From Salinicola halophilus (GTDB lineage Bacteria; Pseudomonadota; Gammaproteobacteria; Pseudomonadales; Halomonadaceae), in the NCBI RefSeq assembly GCF_003206155.1, contig NZ_PZJV01000006.1, positions 122,924 to 186,923 of the forward strand: DNA of 64,000 bases. The letters are read 5' to 3'. The notes beneath the pieces are model-generated. The model searched no databases. It was given only the letters and a program-made list of their open reading frames with translations, and was not told the origin of the DNA. Shown in pieces: positions 7,305-17,544 of the stretch (positions within the stretch are counted from its first letter, which is position 1; every line of letters begins with the position of its first letter). Made by a program: the position numbers and the translations under genes.

Positions 7305-8555
7305 ATGAACGATCAAGTAGTCCAACTTTCCTATGCGCTCGACACTTTCTATTTCCTGATGTCGGGCGTTCTGGTGATGTGGATGGCGGCCGGGTTCGCC
7401 ATGCTCGAGGCGGGCCTGGTACGCGCCAAGAACACCACCGAGATCCTGACCAAGAACGTGGTGCTCTTCGCCATCGCGAGCCTCGTCTATCTGCTGTTCA
7501 GCTATCACTTGATGTATTCCAGCGATGCCGGCGGCATCTTCCCCAACCTCGGGTTCCTGCTCGGCGGCGAAAACAGCGTCGACGACGTCATGGGCAGCGG
7601 CGGTGACATCTACTACTCCGCGCGTGCCGACTTCTTCTTCCAGGTCGTGTTCGTCGCCACGGCGATGTCCATCGTCTCCGGGGCGGTCGCCGAACGCATG
7701 AAGCTGTGGTCGTTCCTGATCTTCGCCGTGATCATGACCGGCCTGATCTACCCGGTTTCCGGCTACTGGACCTGGGGCGGCGGTTGGCTCGCCGAAGCGG
7801 GCTTCTCCGACTATGCCGGTTCCGGCATCGTGCACTTGGCCGGTGCGGCCGCGGCGCTGGCGGGCGTGATCGTGCTCGGTCCGCGTAAAGGCAAGTACGG
7901 CAAGAACGGCGCGATCTACGCCATCCCCGGCGCTAACCTGCCGCTGGCCGCCCTGGGTACCTTCATCCTCTGGATGGGCTGGTTCGGCTTCAACGGCGGC
8001 TCGGAGCTGATGGTCTCCAACGTCGACTCGGCAAACAACGTAGCTCAGGTGCTGGTCAATACCAACTCGGCCGCCGCCGGTGGTGTCATCGCCGCGCTGA
8101 TCCTGGCCAAGGTCTGGTTCCGCAAGGCGGACCTCACCATGGCACTCAACGGGGCTATCGCCGGCCTGGTCGCGATCACCGCCGATCCGCTGTCGCCCTC
8201 CGGCCTGAGCGCCGCGATCATCGGCATGATCGGTGGTCTGCTGGTCGTCCTCTCCATCGTTGCGCTCGACAAGTTCAAGCTCGACGACCCGGTCGGTGCC
8301 ATCTCCGCGCACGGCGTGGCCGGTATCTGGGGCGTGCTGGCGGTGCCCCTGAACAACGCCGATGCGTCTTTTGGGCCCCAGCTTCTGGGCATCGTCGCCA
8401 TCTTCGCCTGGGTCTTCATCGCAAGCCTCGTGGTCTGGCTGATCATCAAGGCGATCATGGGCGTGCGAGTGTCGGAAGAAGAAGAGTACGAGGGCATCGA
8501 CATCGCCGAGTGCGGCATGGAGGCCTATCCCGAATTCTACGTCGGCAAGAAATGA
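7305..8555 (+). CDS. amtB: Ammonium transporter AmtB
   Basis: 416 aa, with eleven or so hydrophobic spans. Family landmarks: AGFAMLEAGLVRAKNTTEIL near the N-terminus, the pore histidines in GSGIVHLAGAAAAL and ISAHGVAGIWG, and a charged cytosolic tail (SEEEEYEGIDIAECGMEAYP). Inner-membrane trimeric ammonium channel controlled by GlnK. Start at ATG 7305 with GGAG upstream; the longer frame from 7164 overlaps glnK. A short N-terminal segment precedes the first span, so a cleaved signal peptide as in E. coli AmtB is not obvious. Followed by a clear terminator. Confidence 0.97.
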   Translation: MNDQVVQLSYALDTFYFLMSGVLVMWMAAGFAMLEAGLVRAKNTTEILTKNVVLFAIASLVYLLFSYHLMYSSDAGGIFPNLGFLLGGENSVDDVMGSGGDIYYSARADFFFQVVFVATAMSIVSGAVAERMKLWSFLIFAVIMTGLIYPVSGYWTWGGGWLAEAGFSDYAGSGIVHLAGAAAALAGVIVLGPRKGKYGKNGAIYAIPGANLPLAALGTFILWMGWFGFNGGSELMVSNVDSANNVAQVLVNTNSAAAGGVIAALILAKVWFRKADLTMALNGAIAGLVAITADPLSPSGLSAAIIGMIGGLLVVLSIVALDKFKLDDPVGAISAHGVAGIWGVLAVPLNNADASFGPQLLGIVAIFAWVFIASLVVWLIIKAIMGVRVSEEEEYEGIDIAECGMEAYPEFYVGKK

Positions 8556-8588
8556 GTCGACGAACCGAGTGAGCTGGCGTGCTCCCCT

Positions 8589-8610
8589 GGCCCCTTCGGG
8601 GGCCTTTTTT
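8589..8610 (+). terminator. Rho-independent terminator after amtB
   Basis: GGCCCC-TTCG-GGGGCC hairpin followed by six T. It separates glnK-amtB from the second glnK gene, which therefore needs its own promoter. Confidence 0.9.
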
Positions 8611-8692
8611 GTTCCTAGAAATGGCGATGTATGCTTACACTGAGAGTCACCCGAGAGTCATCGACCATTCCCAACGACTGCCTACGCAGTAG

Positions 8693-9088
<396 letters not shown>

Positions 9089-9127
9089 GCCGCGAGCCGC
9101 AATAAGAGCTTAAAGGGATTGCCGCGT

Positions 9128-9163
9128 AAAAAAGCGCCAGCGACGAACGTCGCTGGCGCTTTT
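9128..9163. terminator. Bidirectional terminator between glnK copy 2 and fpr
   Basis: A long perfect stem, GCGCCAGCGACG-AA-CGTCGCTGGCGC, flanked by an A-run on the left and T4 on the right. It can serve glnK (+) and fpr (-), with the better U-tract on the fpr side. Confidence 0.88.
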
Positions 9164-9184
9164 CGTAGCTCGTAGCTCGTTCGC

Positions 9185-9961
9185 CTACTTTTCGACGAAA
9201 GCGCGCTCGATGACGTAGTCGCCGGGCTCGCCCATACGCGGGGAGATGGCGAAACCCAGCTCGTCGAGCAGGCCACTGGTCTCGTCGAGCATGGCGGGGC
9301 TGCCGCAGATCATCGCGCGATCCTGCTTCGGGTCCAGCGGCGGCAGGCCGGTATCCTCGAACAGCTTGCCGCTGCGAATGTGGTCCGTCAGACGGCCAGT
9401 GGTGTGGAACGCTTCCCGTGTCACGGTCGGGTAATAGACCAGCTTCTCGCGGATCTCGTCGCCGAGGTATTCGTGGGCCGGCAGCTCCTGGGAGATGAAG
9501 TCGGCGTAGGCGAGCTCGCTGACGGAGCGCACGCCGTGAATCAGCACCACCTTCTCGAAGCGTTCGTAGACTTCCGGGTCCTGAATCAGACTCATGAACG
9601 GCGCAAGCCCCGTGCCGGTAGAGAGCATGTAGAGATTGCGGCCGGGCAGCAGATCATCGCAGACCAGCGTCCCGGTGGGTTTGCGGCTGACCATGATCTG
9701 ATCGCCCACCTTCAGGTGCTGCAGGCGCGACGTCAGCGGGCCGTCCTGCACCTTGATGCTGAAGAATTCGAGATGGTCCTCGTAGTTCGGGCTCGCCACG
9801 GAGTAGGCACGCACCAGTGGCTTGCCTTCCACCTCGAGACCGATCATCACGAACTGTCCGTTCTTGAACCGAAGGCTTCTCTCGCGCGTGGTACGAAAGC
9901 TGAAAAGGGTGTCGTTCCAGTGATGAACGCTGAGAACCTCTTCCAACGCAAACTTGCTCAT
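9185..9961 (-). CDS. fpr: Ferredoxin/flavodoxin-NADP+ reductase
   Basis: 258 aa, the bacterial FprA length. FAD-binding motif RAYSVASPNYEDHLEFFSIKV, pyrophosphate-binding loop STGTGLAPFMSL, NADP-binding region IHGVRSVSELAY, CGSPAMLDE, and C-terminal IERAFVEK. Exchanges electrons between NADPH and ferredoxin/flavodoxin in the cytosol, supporting Fe-S biogenesis and oxidative-stress recovery. Start at ATG 9961 with AGGAGG; the longer frame to 10030 has no family match. It is divergent from a LysR-type gene, as fprA and finR are in pseudomonads. Confidence 0.95.
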   Translation of the reverse strand: MSKFALEEVLSVHHWNDTLFSFRTTRERSLRFKNGQFVMIGLEVEGKPLVRAYSVASPNYEDHLEFFSIKVQDGPLTSRLQHLKVGDQIMVSRKPTGTLVCDDLLPGRNLYMLSTGTGLAPFMSLIQDPEVYERFEKVVLIHGVRSVSELAYADFISQELPAHEYLGDEIREKLVYYPTVTREAFHTTGRLTDHIRSGKLFEDTGLPPLDPKQDRAMICGSPAMLDETSGLLDELGFAISPRMGEPGDYVIERAFVEK

Positions 9962-10110
9962 GAAGCCTCCTGTCGCCTGCCGAAAACGGATACCGAATCG
10001 ATATAAAGCGGATACCGAGTAGATTTCCAAATTATATGAAGGGCGCGACCGTTCCGTTAAGTGGATTGTTTGAATAAGCTTTATCGATTCCGTCGATATG
10101 GAAACGTGTC
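9962..10110. promoter_or_regulatory. Shared fpr/finR control region
   Basis: A 149-bp divergent intergenic region, AT-richer than its flanks. ATAA-GCT-TTAT (10074-10084) is a near-perfect inverted repeat close to the LysR-type start and is a candidate operator for its product. Which motif the FinR-like protein uses here is not known. Confidence 0.4.
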
Positions 10111-11037
10111 ATGCGCTACACCTTCCGTCAGCTCGAAGTCTTCGTCGCCATCGCTCAGCATCAAAGCGTTTCGCTGGCCGCGAAGTCACTCGCCATGTCG
10201 CAGTCGGCGACCAGCGCCGCGCTCGCGGAGCTCGAGCGTCAGTTCGACTGTCAGCTACTCGATCGAATCGGCAAACGGCTCAAGCTCAACGCGCTGGGTT
10301 TTCAGCTGCTGCCCAAGGCGGTCGCCCTGCTCGACCGCGGGGAAGAGATCGAAGAGCTGCTCAAGGGCCAGCAGGGGATCGGCTCACTCGACGTGGGGGC
10401 CACGCTCACCATTGGCAACTACCTGGCGACGCTGCTGATCGGTGACTTCATGCAGCGCCACCCCGAAAGCCGTGTGCGGCTGCAGGTCGGCAACACCGCC
10501 TCCATCGTCGAGCGCGTGGCGCTGCACGAGCTCGATCTCGGACTGATCGAGGGGGACTGCCAGCACGACGCCATCGTGGTGCAGCCCTGGATCGAGGATG
10601 ACTTGAGCGTCTTCTGCTCGCCGCGGCACCCGCTGGCACAGGAGGGCGGCGCCGACGCCGAACGGCTGCTGCGCGAGTCCTGGATCATGCGGGAAGAGGG
10701 CTCGGGTACCCGACGCACGCTGGAGCACGCCATGCGCCATCGCCGCGGACGCTTCAACATTCTGCTGGAGCTCGAGCACACGGAGGGGATCAAGCGGGCG
10801 GTGGAATCAGGGCTGGGGATCGGCTGCATCTCGAAGCTGGCCCTGCGCGACGCCGTCCGGCGCGGCAGCCTGGTCGCGATCGCCACCCCGGAGCTGGATC
10901 TCACCCGGCGATTCAACTTCATCTGGCACCGTCAGAAGTACCTGACCACGGCAATGCGCGAGTTCCTGCGGCTCTGCCGAGAGATGACCGCGGCCATCCA
11001 GCGCACCGACGAGATCAGCCTGCCGACGATCCCCTGA
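10111..11037 (+). CDS. finR: LysR-type regulator, FinR-like
   Basis: 308 aa. N-terminal winged helix-turn-helix (MRYTFRQLEVFVAIAQHQSVSLAAKSLAMSQSATSAAL...), linker helix to about residue 90, then the effector domain (SLDVGATLTIGNYLATLLIGDFMQRHPE onward). The divergent position next to fpr matches the finR-fprA pair of Pseudomonas, where FinR is needed for fprA induction by superoxide and is linked to sulfur metabolism. Assignment as FinR rests mainly on this synteny; another CysB/LysR-type subfamily is possible. ATG 10111 is chosen because it starts the conserved domain. Confidence 0.75.
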   Translation: MRYTFRQLEVFVAIAQHQSVSLAAKSLAMSQSATSAALAELERQFDCQLLDRIGKRLKLNALGFQLLPKAVALLDRGEEIEELLKGQQGIGSLDVGATLTIGNYLATLLIGDFMQRHPESRVRLQVGNTASIVERVALHELDLGLIEGDCQHDAIVVQPWIEDDLSVFCSPRHPLAQEGGADAERLLRESWIMREEGSGTRRTLEHAMRHRRGRFNILLELEHTEGIKRAVESGLGIGCISKLALRDAVRRGSLVAIATPELDLTRRFNFIWHRQKYLTTAMREFLRLCREMTAAIQRTDEISLPTIP

Positions 11038-11052
11038 TCGTCGGCTGAACCT

Positions 11053-12876
11053 TTATCCCAAGCGGGGAGCGTCGCGCTCGACGAGCTTGAAACGACCGAC
11101 GAGATCCGCCAGATGGAACGCCTGATCGCGCAGATGCTCGGACGAGACCGTCGACTGCTCGACCATCGCCGCGCTCTGCTGTGTGGCGCGGTCGAGCTCG
11201 CTCACCGCCTGATTGACCTGCTCCACGCCTTGGCTCTGCTCTGCCGCCGCGACGCTGATCTCGCCGAGCGTCGACGAGACCTGCGAGATCGCCTCGACGA
11301 TCTCCTGCATGCTGCCTCCCGCCGTACGCATCATCTCCGCGCCCTCTCGGGTCTGCGCGATGGAGCCGTCGATCAGCGACTTGATGTCGGCCGCGGCGCT
11401 GGACGCGCGACCGGCCAGCGAGCGCACTTCGCTGGCAACGACCGCGAACCCGCGACCCTCTTCACCGGCGCGAGCCGCCTCAACCGAGGCGTTGAGCGCC
11501 AGCAGATTGGTCTGGAAGGCGATGTCGTCGATCATCTGCACGATTCCCGAGATCTGCTCGGTCCGGTCATTGAGCGACTCGACCGAGGAGAGCGCCTGCG
11601 TCATCACCGTGCCACCGTGCTCGGCTTTCTGCACCGCATCCCGGGCGAGGGCGTCGGTCTGACTCGCAGACTCCGCCGTGTTGCCCGCCGTGCCGGAGAT
11701 CTGCTCCATGGCGCTGGAGGTCTCCTGCAGGCTGCTCGCCGAGGTCTCGGTCTGATGCGCCAGCGTCTGGCTCGCCTTGGCGATCTCGTCAGAGGCCTGT
11801 TTGACGCTATCGCTGGTGCGCCGTGCTTCCAGCAGAACGTCACTGATCGTGGCGACAAAGGCATTGAAGGCACCACCGATCTGGGCAATCTCGTCTCGCC
11901 CCTCCACCGCCAGCCGCTGGGTCAGGTCGCCGCCGCCCGAGGCGATGTCCTGCATCGCCGTGCGAGCCCTGTCGAGCCGACGGAAGCCGGGCGACACAAG
12001 TAGCCACAGCAGCAGCGCGGAGATCGCACCGGCCAGCACCAGGGCCACCAGCGTCGCCTTGAGCAGGCTGTTGGCACCGGCGTTGGCCTCGGCTCGATCG
12101 AGGGCGATCACCAGCCGCCAGTCCATACCGGGAATCTCGACGCCCCGCAGCAGGACATCGCGACCGTCGATCGATGCCTCGGCCAGGCGCTCGTCGGTCA
12201 TCATGCGCTGGCGAAACGGCGCGTCGAGATTCGGATCGAGACTCGTCGTCGACTTCAGGGCGAGTTCGGCGTCGCGATAGGCGACGATATCGCCGTCGGC
12301 ATCGATCAGAAACGCAAAGCTGTGGGGCGTCGGCTGCACCGACAGAACGTTGGCGATGACATCATCGAGAGGGACGTCGGCGCCCGCGACGGCCACGGTG
12401 CGGCCGTTCTCGACGATCGGCGTGGAAAAGGTGACCACCAGCGAGTCGGTGACCATGTCCAGATAGGGCGCACTCAGTACGGTCTCACCGGCATCCACCG
12501 CTGCTCCATACCAGGGACGAGATGTGGGGTCGTAACCCGCGGGAGGAACCCAGTCGTCATTGGTAATCAGGTCACGGTCGGCTGTCGCCACGTAGACCTG
12601 GCCGAAGTCGCCGGCCCGGCCGGTCTGACGCAGCGAATCGACCAGACGGTCGCTACCGAATTCGGGCTTCACAGCCTCGATCAGTCCGCGCTTGGCCGAC
12701 GCCCAGTCTCGAATGGCAGTGATGTGGCCCTTGGCGACCGACTCGATCATCTCGTTGTTGGACTCGGCCTGCTGGCGACTGATCGACCCGTAGTTGAAGC
12801 CGCCAGTGGCGATTAGGGCCGCGAGAATCATGGCCACACAGATGGCCATGATTCGGGTCTTGAAGGAGTGAAGCAT
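11053..12876 (-). CDS. Methyl-accepting chemotaxis protein with dCache sensor (copy A)
   Basis: 607 aa. TM1 about 8-28, periplasmic dCache about 35-270, TM2 about 275-295, HAMP, then the signalling domain with the conserved hairpin tip ([20 protein letters not shown]). The sensor has Tyr115, Arg120, Trp122, Tyr123, Tyr138 and Asp167, the residue set described for amino-acid-binding dCache domains such as PctA. An amino-acid ligand is therefore likely. There is no C-terminal NWETF-type CheR tether. It is near-identical to the next chemoreceptor upstream, so the two are a tandem duplication. A FliA-like promoter precedes it. Confidence 0.93.
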   Translation of the reverse strand: MLHSFKTRIMAICVAMILAALIATGGFNYGSISRQQAESNNEMIESVAKGHITAIRDWASAKRGLIEAVKPEFGSDRLVDSLRQTGRAGDFGQVYVATADRDLITNDDWVPPAGYDPTSRPWYGAAVDAGETVLSAPYLDMVTDSLVVTFSTPIVENGRTVAVAGADVPLDDVIANVLSVQPTPHSFAFLIDADGDIVAYRDAELALKSTTSLDPNLDAPFRQRMMTDERLAEASIDGRDVLLRGVEIPGMDWRLVIALDRAEANAGANSLLKATLVALVLAGAISALLLWLLVSPGFRRLDRARTAMQDIASGGGDLTQRLAVEGRDEIAQIGGAFNAFVATISDVLLEARRTSDSVKQASDEIAKASQTLAHQTETSASSLQETSSAMEQISGTAGNTAESASQTDALARDAVQKAEHGGTVMTQALSSVESLNDRTEQISGIVQMIDDIAFQTNLLALNASVEAARAGEEGRGFAVVASEVRSLAGRASSAAADIKSLIDGSIAQTREGAEMMRTAGGSMQEIVEAISQVSSTLGEISVAAAEQSQGVEQVNQAVSELDRATQQSAAMVEQSTVSSEHLRDQAFHLADLVGRFKLVERDAPRLG

Positions 12877-12910
12877 GCATGCGCTCGCCGTCGGTAAAAT
12901 CGAACCCCGT

Positions 12911-12938
12911 TTTACGGCAGGCGCCCGAGCGGGCTTTA
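12911..12938 (-). promoter_or_regulatory. FliA (sigma28)-like promoter of chemoreceptor A
   Basis: On the minus strand TAAA-N16-GCCGTAAA resembles TAAA-N15-GCCGATAA. The spacer is one base long. The same arrangement precedes chemoreceptor B, which supports function. Confidence 0.45.
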
Positions 12939-13089
12939 AGTTTACTTAATTTAAAAACTCGCAGCCCCTGAGAGAGTCCGATATCAGCCAGACTCTTGAG
13001 CGATCTCGGCTCAGGAAACGCCCTCGGCGCTGGCGCTCGAGTACACGAAAGCCATCCCGAACGCGGCGGGGCGCTACTCTGCCCGATGA

Positions 13090-13118
13090 AAGTGGATATC
13101 GCTCGAGGATATCCACTT
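13090..13118 (-). terminator. Hairpin after chemoreceptor B
   Basis: AAGTGGATATC-GCTCGAG-GATATCCACTT is a perfect 11-bp stem located 21 nt beyond the chemoreceptor B stop. The following T-tract is short, so termination strength is uncertain. Confidence 0.6.
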
Positions 13119-13138
13119 CGCCCAGCGGATGACGCGCA

Positions 13139-14956
13139 TCACTGCGCGGTTTCGGGCTCGACGAGCTTGAAACGACCGACGAGATCCGCCAGGTGGAACG
13201 CCTGGTCGCGCAGATGCTCGGATGCGACCGTCGACTGCTCGACCATCGCCGCGCTCTGCTGGGTGGCGCGGTCGAGCTCGCTCACCGCCTGATTGACCTG
13301 CTCCACGCCCTGGCTCTGCTCTGCCGCCGCAACGCTGATCTCGCCCAGCGTCGATGAGACCTGCGAGATCGCCTGGACGATCTCCTGCATGCTGCCGCCC
13401 GCCGTGCGCATCATCTGCGCGCCCTCTCGCGTCTGCGCAATGGAACCGTCGATCAGCGACTTGATGTCAGACGCGGCGCCCGTCGCACGACCGGCCAGCG
13501 AACGCACTTCGCTGGCGACGACCGCGAACCCGCGCCCCTCTTCGCCGGCGCGGGCCGCCTCGACCGAGGCGTTGAGCGCCAGCAGATTGGTCTGGAAGGC
13601 GATGTCATCGATCATCTGCACGATCCCCGAGATCTGCTCGGTGCGGTCGTTGAGCGACTCGACGGACGTGAGCGCCTGCGCCATCACCGTGCCGCCGTGC
13701 TCGGCTTTCTGCACCGCTTCACGGGCGAGCGCGTCGGTCTGTCCGGCGGACTCCGCCGTACTCCCTGCCGTGCCGGAGATCTGTTCCATGGCGCTGGAGG
13801 TCTCCTGCAGGTTGCTCGCCGAGGTCTCGGTCTGACGCGAGAGCGCCTGACTCGCCTTGGCGATCTCGTCGGAGGCCTGTTTGACGCCGTCGCTGGTGCG
13901 CCGCGCTTCCAGCAGCACGTCGCTGATGGTGGCAACGAAGGCGTTGAAGGCGCCGCCGATCTGGGCGACTTCGTCGCGCCCCTCGACCGCCAGACGCTGG
14001 GTCAGATCGCCGTCGCCGGAGGCGATATCTTTCATCGCATCGCGGGCCTTGTCGAGCCGCCGGAAGCCCGGCGTCACGAGCAGCCACAGCAGGAGCGCGG
14101 AGACCGCACCGGCCAGCACCAGGGCCACCAGGGTCGCTTTCAACAGGCTATTGGCACCGGCGTTGGCTTCGGCTCGATCGAGGGCGATCACCAGCCGCCA
14201 GTCCATACCGGGGATCTCGACGCCGCGCACCAGGACATCGCGGCCGTCGATCGATGCCTCGGCCAGGCGCCCGTCGGTCATCATGCGCTGGCGAAACGAC
14301 GCGTCGAGCTTCGGATCGAGACTCGTCGTCGGCTCCAGGGCCAGCCCCGGATCGCGATAGGCGACGATATCGCCGTCGGCATCGATCAGAAACGCAAAGC
14401 TGTGGGGCGTCGGCTGCACCGAGAGCACGTTGGCGGTGACTTCGTCGAGCGGAACATCCGCACCGGCGACGGCCACGGTCTGACCGTTGTCGACGAACGG
14501 GGTGGAGAAGGAGACGACGAGCGAGTCGGTAACCATGTCCAGATAGGGCGCACTCGCCGTGGTTTCGCCGGCCTCGGCGGGGGTGCGATACCAGGGGCGC
14601 ACGGTGGGATCGTAGTCGGCTGGCGGCACCCAGTCGTCGTTGGTGATCATGCGTTGGTCGGCGGTACCGACATAGACCTGGCTGAAACCACCGGCACGGG
14701 CGGTCTGACGCAGCGAATCGACCAGACGGTCGCCACCGAATTCGGGTTTGACAGCCTCGATCAGTCCGCGCTTGGCCGCCGCCCAGTCGCCGATCGCAGT
14801 GACGTGGCCCTTGGCCACCGACTCGACCATCTCGTTGTTGGACTCGGCCTGCTGGCGACTGATCGACCAGTAGTTGAAACCGCCAGTGGCCATCAGGGCC
14901 GCGAGAATCATGGCCACGCAGATGGCCATGATTCGGGTCTTGAAGGAGTGAAGCAT
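13139..14956 (-). CDS. Methyl-accepting chemotaxis protein with dCache sensor (copy B)
   Basis: 605 aa, same layout as copy A: TM1, dCache, TM2, HAMP, signalling domain. The cytoplasmic half is almost unchanged, while substitutions are more frequent in the sensor (for example [18 protein letters not shown] against [18 protein letters not shown]). The amino-acid-binding set Tyr115, Arg120, Trp122, Tyr123, Tyr138 and Asp167 is kept. It probably detects a related but not identical range of amino acids. The 262-bp gap to copy A holds a hairpin and copy A's promoter, so the two are separate transcription units. aapJQMP lies just beyond. Confidence 0.93.
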   Translation of the reverse strand: MLHSFKTRIMAICVAMILAALMATGGFNYWSISRQQAESNNEMVESVAKGHVTAIGDWAAAKRGLIEAVKPEFGGDRLVDSLRQTARAGGFSQVYVGTADQRMITNDDWVPPADYDPTVRPWYRTPAEAGETTASAPYLDMVTDSLVVSFSTPFVDNGQTVAVAGADVPLDEVTANVLSVQPTPHSFAFLIDADGDIVAYRDPGLALEPTTSLDPKLDASFRQRMMTDGRLAEASIDGRDVLVRGVEIPGMDWRLVIALDRAEANAGANSLLKATLVALVLAGAVSALLLWLLVTPGFRRLDKARDAMKDIASGDGDLTQRLAVEGRDEVAQIGGAFNAFVATISDVLLEARRTSDGVKQASDEIAKASQALSRQTETSASNLQETSSAMEQISGTAGSTAESAGQTDALAREAVQKAEHGGTVMAQALTSVESLNDRTEQISGIVQMIDDIAFQTNLLALNASVEAARAGEEGRGFAVVASEVRSLAGRATGAASDIKSLIDGSIAQTREGAQMMRTAGGSMQEIVQAISQVSSTLGEISVAAAEQSQGVEQVNQAVSELDRATQQSAAMVEQSTVASEHLRDQAFHLADLVGRFKLVEPETAQ

Positions 14957-14989
14957 GCGTACGCTCGCCGTCGGGGAATCGAACCCCTT

Positions 14990-15017
14990 TTAACGGCTAG
15001 CGCACCACATGCCTTTA
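14990..15017 (-). promoter_or_regulatory. FliA (sigma28)-like promoter of chemoreceptor B
   Basis: Minus strand TAAA-N16-GCCGTTAA: one mismatch in the -10 box and one extra spacer base. Same geometry as the promoter of copy A, about 35 bp upstream of the start codon. Confidence 0.5.
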
Positions 15018-15055
15018 AGTCTCGTGAAGCGTCTGAGCTATTTCGGGTGAAGCCG

Positions 15056-15478
15056 TTACGACCAGCCGAGCTTCTTGGCGATTTCGTCTTCGCTGGCCTT
15101 GGAGACGTCCTTATCGAGGGTCTTGGTCACGAGCGCCTGGGTCGGTTTGTCCAGCTTGTCGCGCAGCTCGCCGAGAAACTGCGGCGCGGCGATCAGGATG
15201 AACTCTTCGACGTTGTGCTTGGTGCGAGCGTCACGCAGGTACTCGGCGACTTCCTTGGCGAAGAACGACTCGTGCTTGTCCGAGGTGGCGTTGTCGTCAC
15301 CGGTCTGGCGCGTGCTGGCACCGGAGGTCGCTTCGCCCTTGCCGCCGGTACGCAAATCACCGGTGTGCAGACGCGATTCGGAGTGCGTCAGGGTCTCGAT
15401 CTCGCGCAGGACATTGGCCTGGCGAACGAAAATGCGAGCGCGGGCGGCATCGGCAGCGACGACGTAGATTTTTTCCAT
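15056..15478 (-). CDS. Host-attachment-family (baeRF-like) protein
   Basis: 140 aa. MEKIYVVAADAARARIFVRQ and the C-terminal FILIAAPQFLGELRDKL block match the widespread proteobacterial host attachment protein family, originally named in rhizobia and later related to the eRF1-like baeRF fold. Molecular role is unknown in free-living bacteria. The middle (about 45-75) is Gly/Ser/Thr-rich and likely disordered. Start at ATG 15478; the upstream in-frame extension to 15535 is not family-like. Appears to be a stand-alone gene between chemoreceptor B and aapP. Confidence 0.8.
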   Translation of the reverse strand: MEKIYVVAADAARARIFVRQANVLREIETLTHSESRLHTGDLRTGGKGEATSGASTRQTGDDNATSDKHESFFAKEVAEYLRDARTKHNVEEFILIAAPQFLGELRDKLDKPTQALVTKTLDKDVSKASEDEIAKKLGWS

Positions 15479-15595
15479 GATCTGTCTCCTCTCCTTGGAT
15501 CGATCGTGCCGAGACGTCTGTCCCGGCACGGGCAACCTTCAAAGCGTGGTCGACATTTCGCCGCTGCTCAAGGCGTTAGACGAGCCAATTGTGTC

Positions 15596-16375
15596 TCAGT
15601 GCCCCAGAATCTGACTCAGGAAGAGCTTCGTTCGCTCCGAACGCGGGTTGTTGAAGAACGCCGACGGCGGCGCCTGTTCGATGATCTGCCCCTGGTCCAT
15701 GAAGATCACACGATCCGCCACCGTCTTGGCGAAGCCCATCTCGTGAGTCACGCAGAGCATCGTCATGCCTTCATGGGCCAGCTCGATCATGACGTCGAGC
15801 ACTTCCTTGATCATTTCCGGGTCCAGCGCCGAGGTCGGCTCGTCGAACAGCATCACCTCGGGGCGCATGCAGAGCGCCCGGGCGATCGCCACGCGCTGCT
15901 GCTGGCCGCCGGAGAGCTGGCCCGGGTACTTGCGTGCCTGATCGGCGATCTGCACGCGCTCGAGATACTCGAACGCCGTCTTCTCGGCCTCGGCCCGGGG
16001 CTTCTTCTGCACCCAGATCTGCGACAGACAGCAGTTCTCCAGCACCGTGAGATGGGGGAAGAGGTTGAAATGCTGGAACACCATGCCGACATTGCGACGG
16101 ATCTGCTCGATCCGCTTGATGTCGCGGGTCATTTCGATGCCGTTGACGGTGATCGCCCCCTGCTGGTGCGCTTCCAGGTGGTTGATGCAGCGGATCAGCG
16201 TCGACTTGCCCGACCCGGACGGTCCGCAGATGACGATTCGTTCGCCCTTGGCGACGGTGAGGTCGATGTCGCGCAGTACGTGAAAGTCCCCGTACCACTT
16301 GTTGAGCCGCTCGATCTCGATCATCGGCTTGGCGTCGTCGACGTTGCGGGTATCGGACGCAGTGGCTTCGTTCAT
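15596..16375 (-). CDS. aapP: Amino-acid ABC transporter ATP-binding protein
   Basis: 259 aa from ATG 16375. Walker [15 protein letters not shown]-loop, signature [15 protein letters not shown], Walker [16 protein letters not shown], and switch His in CVTHEMGFA. It also has the polar amino-acid family motif [14 protein letters not shown]. Energises the AapQM permease. An alternative ATG at 16396 would add seven residues. Last gene of aapJQMP, 55 nt after aapM. Confidence 0.95.
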   Translation of the reverse strand: MNEATASDTRNVDDAKPMIEIERLNKWYGDFHVLRDIDLTVAKGERIVICGPSGSGKSTLIRCINHLEAHQQGAITVNGIEMTRDIKRIEQIRRNVGMVFQHFNLFPHLTVLENCCLSQIWVQKKPRAEAEKTAFEYLERVQIADQARKYPGQLSGGQQQRVAIARALCMRPEVMLFDEPTSALDPEMIKEVLDVMIELAHEGMTMLCVTHEMGFAKTVADRVIFMDQGQIIEQAPPSAFFNNPRSERTKLFLSQILGH

Positions 16376-16430
16376 CACTCGTTTTCCCCAATCCATTGTT
16401 GTTGAAGGCCTGTCGGCATTGCCGCCCGCC

Positions 16431-17543
16431 TCATGTCCGGTAGCTCGTGTTGAGGCGACGCTCGATGTACTGGCTGTAGCGCGACATGGCGAAACAGAAG
16501 ACCCAGAACATCAGTGCGGCGAAGACGTAGCCTTCGGTCGAAAAGCCCAGCCAGTTGGCGTCGGTGAGCCCGGCCCGGATGATCGCGAGCAGATCGAACA
16601 GCCCGATGATCAGTACCAGCGAGGTGTCCTTGAACAGCGCGATGAAGGTGTTGACGATGCCCGGTATGACCAGCTTCAGCGCCTGCGGCAGGATGATCAG
16701 CCCGGTGCGCTGCCAGTAGCCCAGCCCCAGCGCCTGGCCGGCTTCGTTCTGGCCCTTGCCGATCGCCTGCAGCCCGCCACGGATCACCTCGGCCATATAG
16801 GCGCTCCAGAAGAACATGATGCCGATCAGCGCCCGCAGCAGCTTGTCGAACTCGACGTTGCCGGGGACGAACAGCGGCAGCATGACGGAAGCCATGAACA
16901 GTACGGTGATCAGCGGCACACCGCGCCAGAACTCGATGAAGATGACGCTGACCGCCTTGACGAAGGGCATCTTGGAGCGCCGCCCCAGCGCCAGCAGCAC
17001 GCCCAGCGGCAGCGATCCGACGATGCCTACGGTCGCGATCACCAGCGTCAGCATCAGCCCGCCCCAGGCGCGCGTGGGAACGTACTCCAGCCCGAAATAG
17101 CCGCCGCTGAGCAGAATCCAGGCGACGACCGGAAAGCCCACCAGCGCGAACAGCCCTACCCAGCGCTTGTAGGGCAGCCGGGGGATCGCGAGCCACGCCA
17201 CCAGCGCCGCCATCATCGCGAAGACGATATCCACTCGCCAGCGCGCCGCTTCGGGGTAGAAGCCGTAGACAATGGATTCGAAGCGCGCCGAGATGAAGAC
17301 CCAGCACGCGCCGTCGCCGGTGCAATCGGCGCGGGTCGAGCCGAGGAAGTCGGCATCGAACAGCGTCCATTTCAGAAACGGCCAGAGGCACCACGCCAGA
17401 AAGGTGATCACTACCACCGAGACGACGCTGTTGATGGGGCCGTTGAAGAGATTGGCCCGCAGCCATCCGCCAATGCCGCGGCGCTGATCCGGCGCCTGGC
17501 GTGGGGGGAGCATCTCGGTGCGATAAGCGGATTGATCGTTCAT
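16431..17543 (-). CDS. aapM: Amino-acid ABC transporter permease
   Basis: 370 aa. The N-terminal half has two hydrophobic spans and a periplasmic stretch containing CTGDGAC. The C-terminal half is the typical HisMQ-type permease domain with the EAA loop ([23 protein letters not shown]). The long N-terminus distinguishes AapM from simpler HisM-type subunits. It pairs with AapQ to form the inner-membrane channel. The start is 1 nt after the aapQ stop region, so translation is probably coupled. Confidence 0.95.
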   Translation of the reverse strand: MNDQSAYRTEMLPPRQAPDQRRGIGGWLRANLFNGPINSVVSVVVITFLAWCLWPFLKWTLFDADFLGSTRADCTGDGACWVFISARFESIVYGFYPEAARWRVDIVFAMMAALVAWLAIPRLPYKRWVGLFALVGFPVVAWILLSGGYFGLEYVPTRAWGGLMLTLVIATVGIVGSLPLGVLLALGRRSKMPFVKAVSVIFIEFWRGVPLITVLFMASVMLPLFVPGNVEFDKLLRALIGIMFFWSAYMAEVIRGGLQAIGKGQNEAGQALGLGYWQRTGLIILPQALKLVIPGIVNTFIALFKDTSLVLIIGLFDLLAIIRAGLTDANWLGFSTEGYVFAALMFWVFCFAMSRYSQYIERRLNTSYRT

Positions 17544-17544
17544 C

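Noticed and set aside
13697-16405. A 902-aa plus-strand open frame opposite chemoreceptor B, the host-attachment protein and aapP
   Set aside because: Same codon-position artefact; the minus-strand genes are unmistakable families.
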